Source: Erysipelotrichaceae bacterium
GTDB taxonomy: Bacteria > Bacillota_I > Bacilli_A > Erysipelotrichales > Erysipelotrichaceae
Assembly: GCA_017431825.1 (NCBI GenBank)
Contig: JAFRKI010000001.1
Location: 62,001 to 126,000, forward strand
Direction: 5' to 3'
DNA length: 64,000 bases
Shown here: positions 8,502 through 17,032 of the stretch, piece by piece
Layout of the letters: every line of letters begins with the position of its first letter
Numbering within the stretch: position 1 is the stretch's first letter
The notes under the pieces: model-generated
What the model was told of the DNA's origin: nothing
Database searches by the model: none
The model's input: only the letters and a program-made list of their open reading frames with translations
Translations under genes and position numbers: made by a program

Positions 8502-8592
8502 TATTCTCTCCTGTGCTCATCGTTTTATGAACTGTTACAGATAAAAACGGATATATGGTATCCTCTTTAACTTAATTATAAACCAATTATGC

Positions 8593-8598
8593 TATACT
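8593..8598 (+). promoter_or_regulatory. -10 box of glycosidase gene, leaderless spacing
   Basis: TATACT, then AACGGT, then ATG 8605: six bases. The preceding 60 bases are AT-rich, with no clear -35 box or ribosome site. Confidence 0.6.
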
Positions 8599-8604
8599 AA
8601 CGGT

Positions 8605-10287
8605 ATGAATGCATACGTCAATACCTATCCCCGTCCGCAGTTCAGAAGAGCTTCTTTCTTTTCGCTTGACGGCAAATGGAGACTCAACGGCAAGGAGATC
8701 GAAGTCCCTTTCCCGAAGGAATCTGCCTTAAGCGGCTATCCCGATAAGGAACATGAAGATCTGCTGGAATACCACAAGCGGTTCAGACTGCCTGACGGCT
8801 TTCTGAAGAAGAGTCAGAAACTGATACTGCACTTTACGGCTGTCGATCAGATCTGTGACGTCTTTTTCAATGACCACTATCTGGGCAACCACAAAGGCGG
8901 TTATCTGCCGTTTGAATATGATGTCAGCGAATATCTTCGAAAAGACAATTACATCTGCGTAAAGGCCAGGGATGATCTCGATACCTTCTACCCTTACGGC
9001 AAGCAGTCCAAAAAGCCGCACGGCATGTGGTACACGCCGGTATCCGGCATCTGGGGTTCGGTATGGCTCGAAGCCGTTCCGGTCAGGGAACGCATAAAAG
9101 GCATAAAGGTCGATACCAAAGCTGACAGGATACGCATCAGGGTCGATACCGATGCCAAGGCCTATACCTTCAGGATCATCTTCGATGAGGACATGTACGA
9201 GAAGACCTTCAAGAAGAAGGAATTCGAGATCGACCTCAAGGCCCTCAATATCAAATACCGGAAATGGTCGCCGGATGATCCGGTACTCTATGACTTTTCG
9301 GTCATCACCAGATATGACAAGGTCGATTCCTATCTTGCTGTAAGAGAAGTAAAGACCAGAAGAGTCGGTGAATATAAGCGGCTTTTCCTGAACGATGAAC
9401 CGTTATTCGTCAACGGTGTTCTCGATCAGGGCTATTTCGATGACGGTCTTTATCTTCCGGGCGACCCTAAGGAATACCTCTCTGACATCAGAAGGATGAA
9501 GGAACTGGGTATCAATCTTTTGAGAAAACATATCAAGATCGAACCTGACATCTTCTATTACTACTGTGACAGGGAAGGCATCCTGGTGATGCAGGACATG
9601 GTCAACAGCGGTGATTTCCGCCCGGTCATGGATACCGTCTTCCCGACCGTCGGACTGGTCAATAAGGACGACGGACAGCGGGTCGACGAGGAAAGATACG
9701 CTTTCTTCATCGAACACTCAAAGGAAACAATCAGATATCTCTATAACCATCCAAGCATCATCGCCTGGACCATCTACAATGAGGGCTGGGGCCAGCAGAA
9801 AAGCTCTGAAGCCTATCATACCCTTAAGAAGCTCGATCCGAACCGTCTTTTTGATACGGCATCAGGCTGGTTCAAACCCAATGACAGCGACATCGATTCC
9901 TATCACGTCTACTTCCGCAACAAGGTACTCTCTGCAAAGGATAAAGAAAAACTCCTCTTCCTGTCGGAATTCGGCGGAGTCGTCAGAAAGATCGAAGATC
10001 ATATCTTTACCGAAAGAGAAGCCAATTACGGCTACGGCGTCAAGAACAGCGAAGCCGAACTTAACAAGGCCATTCTGGGTCAGTACAGCAGGATGGTCAT
10101 TCCTTCCATCGAAAACGGACTGTGCGGATGCATCTATACGCAGCTGAGTGACGTAGAAGAGGAAGTAAACGGCCTGTATACCTATGACCGGGAAGTCTGC
10201 AAGGTCTCCAAGGAGATCATGCGGGAAATAAGGAAGATGGTCGATAATGCCTATCGGGAGGCACTCAGGAACGATCAGCTGAAATAA
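8605..10287 (+). CDS. Glycoside hydrolase family 2 protein (beta-galactosidase/beta-glucuronidase type)
   Basis: A 560-residue cytosolic retaining beta-glycosidase. The order is the family one: N-terminal jelly-roll sugar-binding domain (about 1-150, with GMWYTPVSGIWGSVWLE), an immunoglobulin-like domain, then the TIM barrel. The acid/base Glu is E393 in NEGWGQ and the nucleophile is E455 in SEFGG. Length is short compared with LacZ (about 1000) and close to compact GH2 members. It has no signal peptide, so the substrate must be imported. It is monocistronic and ends 12 bases inside the converging Gx-transporter gene. The exact sugar cannot be assigned. Confidence 0.88.
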   Translation: MNAYVNTYPRPQFRRASFFSLDGKWRLNGKEIEVPFPKESALSGYPDKEHEDLLEYHKRFRLPDGFLKKSQKLILHFTAVDQICDVFFNDHYLGNHKGGYLPFEYDVSEYLRKDNYICVKARDDLDTFYPYGKQSKKPHGMWYTPVSGIWGSVWLEAVPVRERIKGIKVDTKADRIRIRVDTDAKAYTFRIIFDEDMYEKTFKKKEFEIDLKALNIKYRKWSPDDPVLYDFSVITRYDKVDSYLAVREVKTRRVGEYKRLFLNDEPLFVNGVLDQGYFDDGLYLPGDPKEYLSDIRRMKELGINLLRKHIKIEPDIFYYYCDREGILVMQDMVNSGDFRPVMDTVFPTVGLVNKDDGQRVDEERYAFFIEHSKETIRYLYNHPSIIAWTIYNEGWGQQKSSEAYHTLKKLDPNRLFDTASGWFKPNDSDIDSYHVYFRNKVLSAKDKEKLLFLSEFGGVVRKIEDHIFTEREANYGYGVKNSEAELNKAILGQYSRMVIPSIENGLCGCIYTQLSDVEEEVNGLYTYDREVCKVSKEIMREIRKMVDNAYREALRNDQLK

Positions 10288-10769
10288 GGATCTATCCGCT
10301 TACAGATAAGTTCAGCCGTAAAGCCGGTAAATAGACCGCAGGGAACGGCGATGAGCAATAGTACAGGCAGAAGGACGGCAATGCCTGCCTCGCCATATAT
10401 CAGCACAATTACGATAAGCTGGCCGATGTCGTGCATGATCGCACTTAAGACCGACACGAACATCAGTCCGCTTTTTTTATTCATCAGCAGCAGGAGGACG
10501 CTTGAAAGCACGATGCCGCCAAAAGCGATGAAGAAAGACAAGGAGAACAGCGAACCTTTAAGCAGTGCTGCCGCAGTGACTCTCAGGAAATTGAGAAGCA
10601 GCATCTCCTTCTTCCCGTATTTCTTCCAGGCCACCAGCGCAAAGATGTTGGCCAGACCGATCTTGAGACCGTACGGCAGAAAGGAAAGATACGCTCCTTC
10701 AAAGAGATTGACGATGACCGCAAAGGTGCATAGCAGCGCTATGAATACTTCCTTCCTCAGTTTCTTCAT
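10275..10769 (-). CDS. Gx transporter family membrane protein
   Basis: A 164-residue protein with about five membrane helices and the pattern LPYGLKIGLANIFALVA, typical of the Gx-transporter family (formerly called heptaprenyl diphosphate synthase component I). In many Bacillota this gene follows a NusG-II protein and rnf or apbE genes, exactly as here, and is thought to move a redox or quinone-related small molecule. It overlaps the NusG-II gene by four bases and is the last gene of the rnf operon. It ends inside the converging glycosidase gene by 13 bases. Confidence 0.78.
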   Translation of the reverse strand: MKKLRKEVFIALLCTFAVIVNLFEGAYLSFLPYGLKIGLANIFALVAWKKYGKKEMLLLNFLRVTAAALLKGSLFSLSFFIAFGGIVLSSVLLLLMNKKSGLMFVSVLSAIMHDIGQLIVIVLIYGEAGIAVLLPVLLLIAVPCGLFTGFTAELICKRIDPYFS

Positions 10770-11101
10770 TCGCTCAGCTCCACGATGATGCCGTTAGGCA
10801 GACAGATTATCGGCCTGTAGGAAGCGGGGCTTACCCAGCCCACATCTTCACAGTCGTGATTGGGACACTCGACGTCTACTGCCCGGTAGCTCCCGTCCTT
10901 TACTTCCAGATGAAAGGTCCCGACCTTGCCTTCAACGGAATAATATCCATCCTTTTCAAGAGGAACGCTTAAAAGTATCCCGTTGTCCGCATCCTTAACG
11001 ATAACGGTCCTTTTATTCCTGTATGCATTATGAAAAAGAAGCAGCGATAGCATCGCTGTTGTCAGGATAATCAGGATTATCAGTGCTTCTCTTTTCTTCA
11101 T
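10766..11101 (-). CDS. NusG domain II-containing protein
   Basis: A 111-residue protein with one N-terminal membrane helix (about residues 6-24) and an extracytoplasmic NusG-II beta domain. The VDVECPNHDCEDVGWVS segment with its two cysteines followed by IICLPNGIIVEL is the recognised pattern of this family. The start ATG 11101 abuts the rnfB stop codon. The family is regularly found beside flavinylated electron-transport genes, in keeping with its position between rnfB and the Gx transporter. Its biochemical role is not known. Confidence 0.8.
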   Translation of the reverse strand: MKKREALIILIILTTAMLSLLLFHNAYRNKRTVIVKDADNGILLSVPLEKDGYYSVEGKVGTFHLEVKDGSYRAVDVECPNHDCEDVGWVSPASYRPIICLPNGIIVELSE

Positions 11102-11410
11102 TTAAATAGATCTGATATTAAGTTTCTCGCCGTCCGGTCCTTCTTCGGAGTTGAGATAATCGACGATGGCCTGTCTTTGTTCAGGAGTGCTCGGTGCGCA
11201 CTGCAGGGTGTCGGTCTCCCCGCTCAAAAGAGCAGCGATCATACCGCTGCAGCCCGGATAACCGCAGGCACCGCAGTTGTATCCCGGAAGCATTTCCAGG
11301 GCCTTTTCCTGTCTTTTGTCTTCCTTCACAGCCAGGAATCTGTTTGCCAGCATCAGCATGGCACCCAGGAAGGCGCCTATTATAAACATGATCACAAAGA
11401 CTTTAATCAC
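11102..11410 (-). CDS. rnfB: Short RnfB-like Fe-S membrane protein lacking ferredoxin domains
   Basis: A 102-residue protein with one membrane helix (about 5-24) followed by the RnfB-type Fe-S module: C46-x2-C49-x4-C54-x16-C71 in GYNCGACGYPGCSG and LQCAPS. Full RnfB proteins of about 270-330 residues continue into two or more 4Fe-4S ferredoxin domains; here the protein stops 31 residues after the last Cys. I take GTG 11410 as the start because GAAGGAGGAAAAGACC places GGAGG eight bases ahead; upstream frame extension runs into a different small gene. It overlaps the stop of the Cys-rich 58-residue gene by eight bases. It is either a genuine minimal RnfB or works with the neighbour to supply clusters. 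Confidence 0.82.
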   Translation of the reverse strand: MIKVFVIMFIIGAFLGAMLMLANRFLAVKEDKRQEKALEMLPGYNCGACGYPGCSGMIAALLSGETDTLQCAPSTPEQRQAIVDYLNSEEGPDGEKLNIRSI

Positions 11411-11579
11411 GGTCTTTTCCTCCTTCATATACGGCATTGGCCGGACAGGATACGATATGGCATGACGAACACTCTTCCCTGAGATTCTCACAGCCTGCCG
11501 GCTTCTTCGTGCGGTGATTAAGGATATAGGCAAGCGCATAAACGCCGACCAGTATCACGACATAGATGACGGCTTTCAT
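11403..11579 (-). CDS. 58-residue Cys-rich single-span membrane protein within the rnf operon
   Basis: A small gene between rnfA and rnfB, read here from the sequence. It starts MKAVIYVVILVGVYALAYIL, one membrane helix, then a basic patch (HRTKK) and a tail with four cysteines at 30, 37, 40 and 45 (CENLREECSSC and SCPANAV), spacing C-x6-C-x2-C-x4-C. Its ATG shares one base with the rnfA stop (TGATG) and its own stop overlaps the rnfB start, so it is tightly coupled on both sides. The layout resembles FeoB-associated Cys-rich membrane proteins, but the position suggests an electron-transfer role, possibly binding one Fe-S cluster. The cluster is inference. Confidence 0.75.
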   Translation of the reverse strand: MKAVIYVVILVGVYALAYILNHRTKKPAGCENLREECSSCHIVSCPANAVYEGGKDRD

Positions 11580-12151
11580 CAGATGATACCTGCCAGTCCG
11601 GAAAAAGCCATGGCCATTAAGGCTGCCGTAATAAGGGCGATCGGAACGCCCTTCCAGGCTCTTGGCGTATCCGCTCCTTCGAGTCTTTCACGCATGCAGG
11701 CAAACAGGACCAGCACCAGCATGTATCCTGCCGGGACCGCCAGCGAATTAACGCAGGTTTCCAGCAAGGTATACTTCATGGTGATGTTTTCCTGAGCCAC
11801 ATATAACACGACACAGTTGGTGGTAATCAAAGGCAGATAAATGCCTAAGGTCTTATATAATGATGCACTGTATTTCTTGATGAACATCTCCGTCAGCTGG
11901 ACGAAGGAAGCGATGACCAGAATGAAGGTTATCAGTCTCAGATACTCCATGCCGTTAGGCAGCAGGATCAGATAATACAGGAAATAGGTTATCAGGGATG
12001 CACCGAAGATGACGAAAGTGACAGCCAGTCCCATGCCGATGGCGCTCCTAAAGTTCCTGGAGACGCCGAAGAACGGACATAAGCCCAGATACTTCGTAAG
12101 TACGACGTTGTTGACAAGGATAGCTGCCAGAGCTAAAGAGAGAAGTTTCAT
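11579..12151 (-). CDS. rnfA: RnfA, membrane subunit of the Rnf complex
   Basis: A 190-residue protein with about six membrane helices, homologous to RnfA/NqrE. The conserved NNVVLTKYLGLCPFFGVS near the N-terminus carries the Cys that binds the shared 2Fe-2S cluster within the membrane, and LPLITTNCVVLYVA holds the second half-site Cys. The complex couples ferredoxin:NAD oxidoreduction to Na+ or H+ movement. It overlaps rnfE by four bases upstream and the Cys-rich gene by one downstream. Confidence 0.93.
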   Translation of the reverse strand: MKLLSLALAAILVNNVVLTKYLGLCPFFGVSRNFRSAIGMGLAVTFVIFGASLITYFLYYLILLPNGMEYLRLITFILVIASFVQLTEMFIKKYSASLYKTLGIYLPLITTNCVVLYVAQENITMKYTLLETCVNSLAVPAGYMLVLVLFACMRERLEGADTPRAWKGVPIALITAALMAMAFSGLAGII

Positions 12152-12798
12152 TGCTTATCGGCCTCCTTTTCCTTATCAGCTGCCCTGTTCTTAAGCATCG
12201 CAAAGAAAGCTGCGAAACACGCAAAGACCAGGAAGGCTCCTACCGAAGAAGCGGCCAGAGGCATCGTATACGGCTTCAGGGATTCAAACGCAAATCCGAA
12301 GATAACCTTTTCCGGATCGAAAGGATCATAGAAGATGACGGATCCGTTAGCCAGGAATTCCCTTACAACCGATATCAGCACCAGGGCAAAGGTATAAGCC
12401 ATACCCATGCCAAAGCCGTCTGCTGCGGAACTGAATACATCGTTCTTCGAGGCAAAGGCTTCAGCCCTGCCCAGGATGATGCAGTTGACGACGACCAGCG
12501 ACAGGAAGACTCCCAGTGATCTGTAAAGACTCGGGGCATAGGCATGCACCAGCATCTCCACTATCGTTACCAGTGAAGCGATGACCACGATATAGACCGG
12601 TATCCTTATCTCATTGCTGATGAGCTTGCGCAGAAGCGATATGATCACATTGGAGAAGATCAGCACTATCGTTACACACAGTCCCATGCCGACGGCATTG
12701 TTGAAGGTCGTTGAAATGGCCAGTACACTGCACAGTCCCAGGAACATCGAGAATACCGGATTGTCCTTGATGAAGGAATCCTTAAAGTTCCGCCACAT
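12148..12798 (-). CDS. rnfE: RnfE, membrane subunit of the Rnf complex
   Basis: A 216-residue integral membrane protein with about six helices, homologous to RnfE/NqrD. LGLCSVLAISTTFNNAVGMGL and LSLVVVNCIILGRAEAFA carry the paired cysteines that, with those of RnfA, hold the intramembrane 2Fe-2S cluster. The C-terminal tail is charged (AADKEKEADKQ). The start is one base past the rnfG stop. It is normal for the family in length and motifs. Confidence 0.93.
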   Translation of the reverse strand: MWRNFKDSFIKDNPVFSMFLGLCSVLAISTTFNNAVGMGLCVTIVLIFSNVIISLLRKLISNEIRIPVYIVVIASLVTIVEMLVHAYAPSLYRSLGVFLSLVVVNCIILGRAEAFASKNDVFSSAADGFGMGMAYTFALVLISVVREFLANGSVIFYDPFDPEKVIFGFAFESLKPYTMPLAASSVGAFLVFACFAAFFAMLKNRAADKEKEADKQ

Positions 12799-12799
12799 C

Positions 12800-13309
12800 C
12801 TATCTTACCTCCGAAACGGCTTCAAAGGCCGCTTCCATGATCTTCTGCATGGCTGATGATGTACGGGTCGCACCGGAAAGAGTGTCGATCTTATCGTCAG
12901 CGGTTTTATTCACATATGTGTCTTCCATGAATATCTTCTCGAAACAGCGGGCACCGTAACCGCTGGTCTCCTGCTGCTGCAGGGCGCTGATACCGATCGT
13001 TTTACCGTCTTTGTCAAAACCGATAAGAACGATGATCGGCGTTGAAGTGTTATAGCCGTAAGCCGCGGCCTTGACGACATAGCCTCTGTCCTTTGCTTCA
13101 TAAACGCTGAGGATGCAGTCGTTCATGGTATAGCCATCCAGTTCGATGAATTCCCCGTCAGGGAACATCTTCAGAAGGTTCTCTCTTTCTTCGTTAGCCA
13201 CGTTCTCTTCGATCACCGGTTCAGTGATCCCGTTCACATAGGTAATGGCTGCACCGGCCAAAGCGGCTACGAGTGCCAGCAGCAGTACGGAAAGCATCGC
13301 CTTTTTCAT
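12800..13309 (-). CDS. rnfG: RnfG, covalently flavinylated subunit
   Basis: A 169-residue protein with an N-terminal membrane anchor (about 5-22) and an outward-facing FMN-binding domain. The flavinylation motif D142-TLSGAT is intact; family knowledge places the FMN phosphoester on Thr148, attached by ApbE, which is encoded 2.5 kb away in the divergent direction. The rnfD stop overlaps its start by four bases. The length is slightly short of typical RnfG (about 190-210). Confidence 0.92.
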   Translation of the reverse strand: MKKAMLSVLLLALVAALAGAAITYVNGITEPVIEENVANEERENLLKMFPDGEFIELDGYTMNDCILSVYEAKDRGYVVKAAAYGYNTSTPIIVLIGFDKDGKTIGISALQQQETSGYGARCFEKIFMEDTYVNKTADDKIDTLSGATRTSSAMQKIMEAAFEAVSEVR

Positions 13310-14421
13310 AGTCCGATACCTCCTGCAATATTCTTAAACAGCGCCATGACTGCCGGATAATCATTCACGTCCAGAGAAAGTCCGATCAGGATGATGCCGA
13401 AAAGACTCAGCAGAATGATCAGAGTGACCGTTATCGTATCCTTGTGCATCCTGTCTATGGTCTTGCCGTCAAAGTACTTCTCGATGGTCGGAGTCAGGAT
13501 ATTGGCCAAAAGGATCGAGTAGCAGACGCCCTCAGGAAGGGAAGCTTTATAACGAATAAGAACGGTAAAGAAGGCCGCAAAGCAGGTAAAGACGATCCTT
13601 CCTGCTCTGGTGTTCGGGTTAGTCACCGGATCCGTCAGCATGAATACCGCACCGAAAGCGACACCGCCGGTCAGTACGTTGAAAAGACCGTATTCAAAAC
13701 CTGCACCCTTGATCAGTCCGACGATCGTCGTACCCGCAAAGATCAGCCCCATATAGAAAGCCGGTACCGCCCAGTCCAGTATCTCGTTATAGGAAAGGAT
13801 GATACCCAGGATTATAATCAGCAGAGTATTGGTCTCGCCTATCGCACCGAAGTAATTGCCCAGCAGCATGTTTTTTATTCCGCCGAACTGGCTCAGGAAG
13901 GCCTGCAGGCCGCTCTGGTTCAAAAGCCAGCCGCTGTCGGCTATCGTCGTCGTCGGTGTCGGGGAAGCCACGACATCCAGCAGTCTTGAACTCGCAAAGC
14001 CGGTCAGGATGGTGACTCTGCCGATCGCTGCCGGATTGAAGATGTTGTCGCCGAAGCCGCCGAATACCAGCTTGCCGAAGAAGATCGCGATAAAGGCCGA
14101 TACGGCCAGGGCATAGAGACTGGTATTGATCGGTACCGTCAGGGCCAGTATCAGACCGGTTATCCAAGGGAAGGATCCTTTAAGATGCTTTGCAACGTTC
14201 TTCTTGTAGAACAGCGCAAACAGTACTTCCGTCAAAACACAGACTCCTACCGATACGATCGGGATCAGGATTATCTGCCGGGCATAGGCTCCGCCCATAC
14301 CGAGATAACGGAAAAGACTGAAAAGCCAGACGATCAGAAGAGCAGCTGTCAGTTCCAGCATGATTATCTTGGTGGATCGGGTCGAACGGATATGCGGCCC
14401 TGCGTGATATTTGATTTCCAT
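13306..14421 (-). CDS. rnfD: RnfD, flavin-binding membrane subunit
   Basis: A 371-residue polytopic membrane protein of the RnfD/NqrB family, with about ten hydrophobic helices. The TSLYALAVSAFIAIFFGK and FGDNIFNPAAIGRV blocks are typical. In place of the usual SGAT flavin site the corresponding region reads VVASPTPTTTIADS, so the covalent FMN site is not obvious and could be a Thr in that stretch. It is two bases downstream of rnfC and overlaps rnfG by four. Confidence 0.9.
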   Translation of the reverse strand: MEIKYHAGPHIRSTRSTKIIMLELTAALLIVWLFSLFRYLGMGGAYARQIILIPIVSVGVCVLTEVLFALFYKKNVAKHLKGSFPWITGLILALTVPINTSLYALAVSAFIAIFFGKLVFGGFGDNIFNPAAIGRVTILTGFASSRLLDVVASPTPTTTIADSGWLLNQSGLQAFLSQFGGIKNMLLGNYFGAIGETNTLLIIILGIILSYNEILDWAVPAFYMGLIFAGTTIVGLIKGAGFEYGLFNVLTGGVAFGAVFMLTDPVTNPNTRAGRIVFTCFAAFFTVLIRYKASLPEGVCYSILLANILTPTIEKYFDGKTIDRMHKDTITVTLIILLSLFGIILIGLSLDVNDYPAVMALFKNIAGGIGL

Positions 14422-14423
14422 GG

Positions 14424-15707
14424 TTATGATTGTTTACGGGCATTGAGCAGACGCTTGGCTCTGCGCATGTTTTCGGTCACAGGTATCTTGGACGGACAGT
14501 TGTAGGCACATAAACCGCATTCTACACAATCCGTTACTTTTAATCGCTGCAGACGGTCAAAGTCTTTGGCCTTGAGCGCCTGGATGATGTTTACAGGCCT
14601 TAAGCCTGACGGACAGTTGTTGGCACAGGCACCGCATCTTATGCACGGGTATTCCTCATACACCATGTAGGTAAGAACGGTGATGGCATTGACGGCAGGT
14701 CTGGTGGTGACTTCATCGCTCCTGAGCGAAGTGCCCATCATCGGACCGCCGGAGAGGACTATGACCTCGTCACTGGTATAGCCGCCGCAGGCTTCGATCA
14801 GATTCCTGAACGGTGTACCGACTCTGGCTAGCACGTTGTGCGGCGACTTTACGGCATCACCGGAAACGGTGATGATCTTTTCGTTTATCGGCAGACCGGT
14901 AATGGTCGCCCTGCCCACATAGATGGCCGTCGTAGCCGAGGTGATGATGGCTCCGATCTCGATAGGAAAACGCTCATACTGGGCGTTAAGGGCTTCATAG
15001 ACCATGACTCTTTCCCAGCCCATCGGATAAAGGTCCTTGAGCTTCAGTACGCTTACTCTCTTGTCGCCTTCAAACATCAGGTCGATCAGTTCGATCAGAT
15101 CCTTCTTTTCTTCCTTGATGCAGATGATGCAGTCCCTGGCACCCGAAGCCTTCAGCAGCATCCTCACTCCCGTCTTGAAGTAGTAGGACTTCTCTTCGAT
15201 CATTCTGGCATCGGCAGTTATATACGGTTCACATTCCACGGCATTGATCAGCAGATGCTCACACTTGTCGGTCTGGTACTTGTAGTAGGTAGGAAAGCCG
15301 GCGCCGCCGCAGCCGATGATGCCCATCTGCTTGATGAATTCCACTATCTCTTCCTTGGAGGCTTCCTCGGAAATGGTCTTCAGTTCTACCGTGTCTTCCC
15401 TGAAGTCGTTTTCGATGATCGCATGCATGACCGGCTTCAAGGACGTGCTCGGCCTTTTCTCGATGCTTTTGACTGTGCCGGAAACAGGAGAAAAGATCGG
15501 CACATAAAAACCGTCATCTCTTTCGGCAAGTTTCGTACCGATCTTGACATGATCGCCTTCTTTTACCAGAATGTTTGCTTCGATATTGCCATGACTGAGT
15601 GCCACCCCGATGATCTCGGGAACATCCAGATGAATGATTTCGTTGTGTGCAGTCACTTCCTTATGTCCGTCAATATGCTGATGCATAGGACCAAACAAAA
15701 GAGACAT
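14424..15707 (-). CDS. rnfC: RnfC, NADH-oxidising Fe-S/flavin subunit
   Basis: A 427-residue peripheral subunit. It begins with an RnfC barrel-sandwich domain, then the nucleotide/FMN segment IIGCGGAGFPTYYK (equivalent to the Complex I NuoF glycine-rich loop), a SLBB-like region, and near residues 355-405 two 4Fe-4S motifs CIRCGACANNCPSG and CVECGLCAYNCPSK. I start it at ATG 15707: GGAGG lies six bases ahead, while the longer frame to 15749 has no ribosome site. It is first in the nine-gene rnf operon. It is somewhat short of the usual 430-440 and lacks the long C-terminal tail of proteobacterial forms. Confidence 0.92.
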   Translation of the reverse strand: MSLLFGPMHQHIDGHKEVTAHNEIIHLDVPEIIGVALSHGNIEANILVKEGDHVKIGTKLAERDDGFYVPIFSPVSGTVKSIEKRPSTSLKPVMHAIIENDFREDTVELKTISEEASKEEIVEFIKQMGIIGCGGAGFPTYYKYQTDKCEHLLINAVECEPYITADARMIEEKSYYFKTGVRMLLKASGARDCIICIKEEKKDLIELIDLMFEGDKRVSVLKLKDLYPMGWERVMVYEALNAQYERFPIEIGAIITSATTAIYVGRATITGLPINEKIITVSGDAVKSPHNVLARVGTPFRNLIEACGGYTSDEVIVLSGGPMMGTSLRSDEVTTRPAVNAITVLTYMVYEEYPCIRCGACANNCPSGLRPVNIIQALKAKDFDRLQRLKVTDCVECGLCAYNCPSKIPVTENMRRAKRLLNARKQS

Positions 15708-15751
15708 CCTGTTCCTCCAAAAGCCTATATGGAATAATCTACTTTCCAAAA

Positions 15752-15779
15752 AAGTAATTATCTATAAACCCAATTACTT
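15752..15779. promoter_or_regulatory. Inverted repeat between rnfC and apbE
   Basis: AAGTAATT (15752-15759) and AATTACTT (15772-15779), an exact 8-bp inverted repeat with a 12-base AT-rich spacer, 45 bases upstream of the rnfC start. It is a possible operator for the rnf promoter. It does not match the Rex TTGTTAA type. No regulator gene is adjacent. Confidence 0.4.
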
Positions 15780-15824
15780 AACACATATATTATAACTGTA
15801 TTTATACCTAAAGATAATGCTATA

Positions 15825-15842
15825 AAGCCAAATTAAGCCAAA
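15825..15842 (+). repeat. Short direct repeat upstream of apbE
   Basis: AAGCCAAA occurs at 15825-15832 and 15835-15842, exactly ten bases apart, so on the same helix face, in the place where a -35 box would lie for the -10 at 15848. It may be a binding site for an activator. Confidence 0.35.
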
Positions 15843-15847
15843 AATCA

Positions 15848-15853
15848 TATAAT
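15848..15853 (+). promoter_or_regulatory. -10 box of apbE, leaderless spacing
   Basis: TATAAT followed by AGAAACG and ATG 15861: seven bases. There is no ribosome site. Confidence 0.6.
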
Positions 15854-15860
15854 AGAAACG

Positions 15861-17021
15861 ATGAAAAAGCTCATTATCCTTATTGTTTTTTTATTCACAT
15901 TTTCTGCCTGTTATGCGGCACCTCAGTATCATAAGAAAAACATCTTTCTGGAACCTGTTTATGATGCGGATGGTGAGATGGTGCTGCTGCTTAATTCCCA
16001 GATAAAGCTGGTGACAGTCGAAGAAGATAAGATGCAGGAAATGACGGAAACGGCCTATGAGATGATAAGCCGTTATCATAAGCTGCTGGATGCTCATCAC
16101 TATTATGACGATGATGGAAATATCATAAACAATCTTAAGGTCATCAATGATTCCTACGGCAGCGAAGAAGCGATAGAAGTCGATGAAGACCTGATAGAAG
16201 CCCTTAAGGAGAGCTTTATCCTGGCCAGACTTACCAGAGGATATTTCAATCCGAGCATCGGTGCCCTGTCAGAACTGTGGCGTCCCCTTTTCAGCAATAA
16301 GAGAACGGTCGATCCTTCTGCAGAAGATATCGAAAAAGCCAAGGCCTGCATGATTGATCCTGAAGCTCTTGAAGAAGTGATCGAAATAGATGAGGATAAT
16401 GATACTCTCATCTTCCACAGAGTAGAAAGCTGTGAAGGAAGCGTCAGCATCGATCTGGGTGCCTTCGTAAAGGGATACGTGCTGGATAAGGCTTATGAAG
16501 AACTGAAGGAATATGAAAGCTCCTTCCTGCTGGACGGCGGTTCCTCGTCCATCATAACTTACATTGCGGACGGTCAGAAGATCGACTGGAATATCGGCGT
16601 GCGTAAGCCTGATGGCGATGATGCCTTATTCGCCTTTGAAGGAAATGATATTGCTGTTTCCACTTCGGGAGATGATGAAAGGTTCTTCCTTACGGAGATC
16701 GACGGCAAGACCCTCAGAAGACATCATATCCTGGATCCGTTTACCGGCTACAGCGAAAACTATTACAGAGGCATCACCCTGATAGCGGATGATAACGCAG
16801 GCGTTCTTGACGCTTTGTCGACTGCCCTTTTCAATATCGAAGATATCGATGAACAGCAGGGAATAATAAAAGACATCAGTGACCACTACCACATGGATAT
16901 CAGAAGATGTCTGATACTCGAAAAAGACGGCAAGCTTTCACTTATCGTCGATAAGGGATTCGATGCGCTCTTCCTTCCGGAATATGAAGCAATGGAAATA
17001 AATAAAATGATCCTTGATTAG
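15861..17021 (+). CDS. apbE: FAD:protein FMN transferase (ApbE), lipoprotein
   Basis: A 386-residue exported lipoprotein (signal peptide ending FSAC, Cys17) that attaches FMN to Thr of target flavoproteins. Family motifs are present: SIDLGAFVKGYVLDKAYE (FAD binding), SFLLDGGSSSI, HHILDPFTGYS and the metal-binding LDALSTALF segment. Its expected substrates are RnfG and perhaps RnfD, encoded divergently 150 bp away. The protein has an acidic insert near residues 165-180. It ends in a terminator whose left arm begins within the last codons. Confidence 0.9.
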   Translation: MKKLIILIVFLFTFSACYAAPQYHKKNIFLEPVYDADGEMVLLLNSQIKLVTVEEDKMQEMTETAYEMISRYHKLLDAHHYYDDDGNIINNLKVINDSYGSEEAIEVDEDLIEALKESFILARLTRGYFNPSIGALSELWRPLFSNKRTVDPSAEDIEKAKACMIDPEALEEVIEIDEDNDTLIFHRVESCEGSVSIDLGAFVKGYVLDKAYEELKEYESSFLLDGGSSSIITYIADGQKIDWNIGVRKPDGDDALFAFEGNDIAVSTSGDDERFFLTEIDGKTLRRHHILDPFTGYSENYYRGITLIADDNAGVLDALSTALFNIEDIDEQQGIIKDISDHYHMDIRRCLILEKDGKLSLIVDKGFDALFLPEYEAMEINKMILD

Positions 17022-17032
17022 GATCATTTTTT
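17004..17032. terminator. Terminator between apbE and the converging Mbeg1-like gene
   Basis: AAAATGATCC - TTGATTA - GGATCATTTT with flanking A and T runs. Both stop codons lie in the hairpin, so it can serve both directions. Confidence 0.85.
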
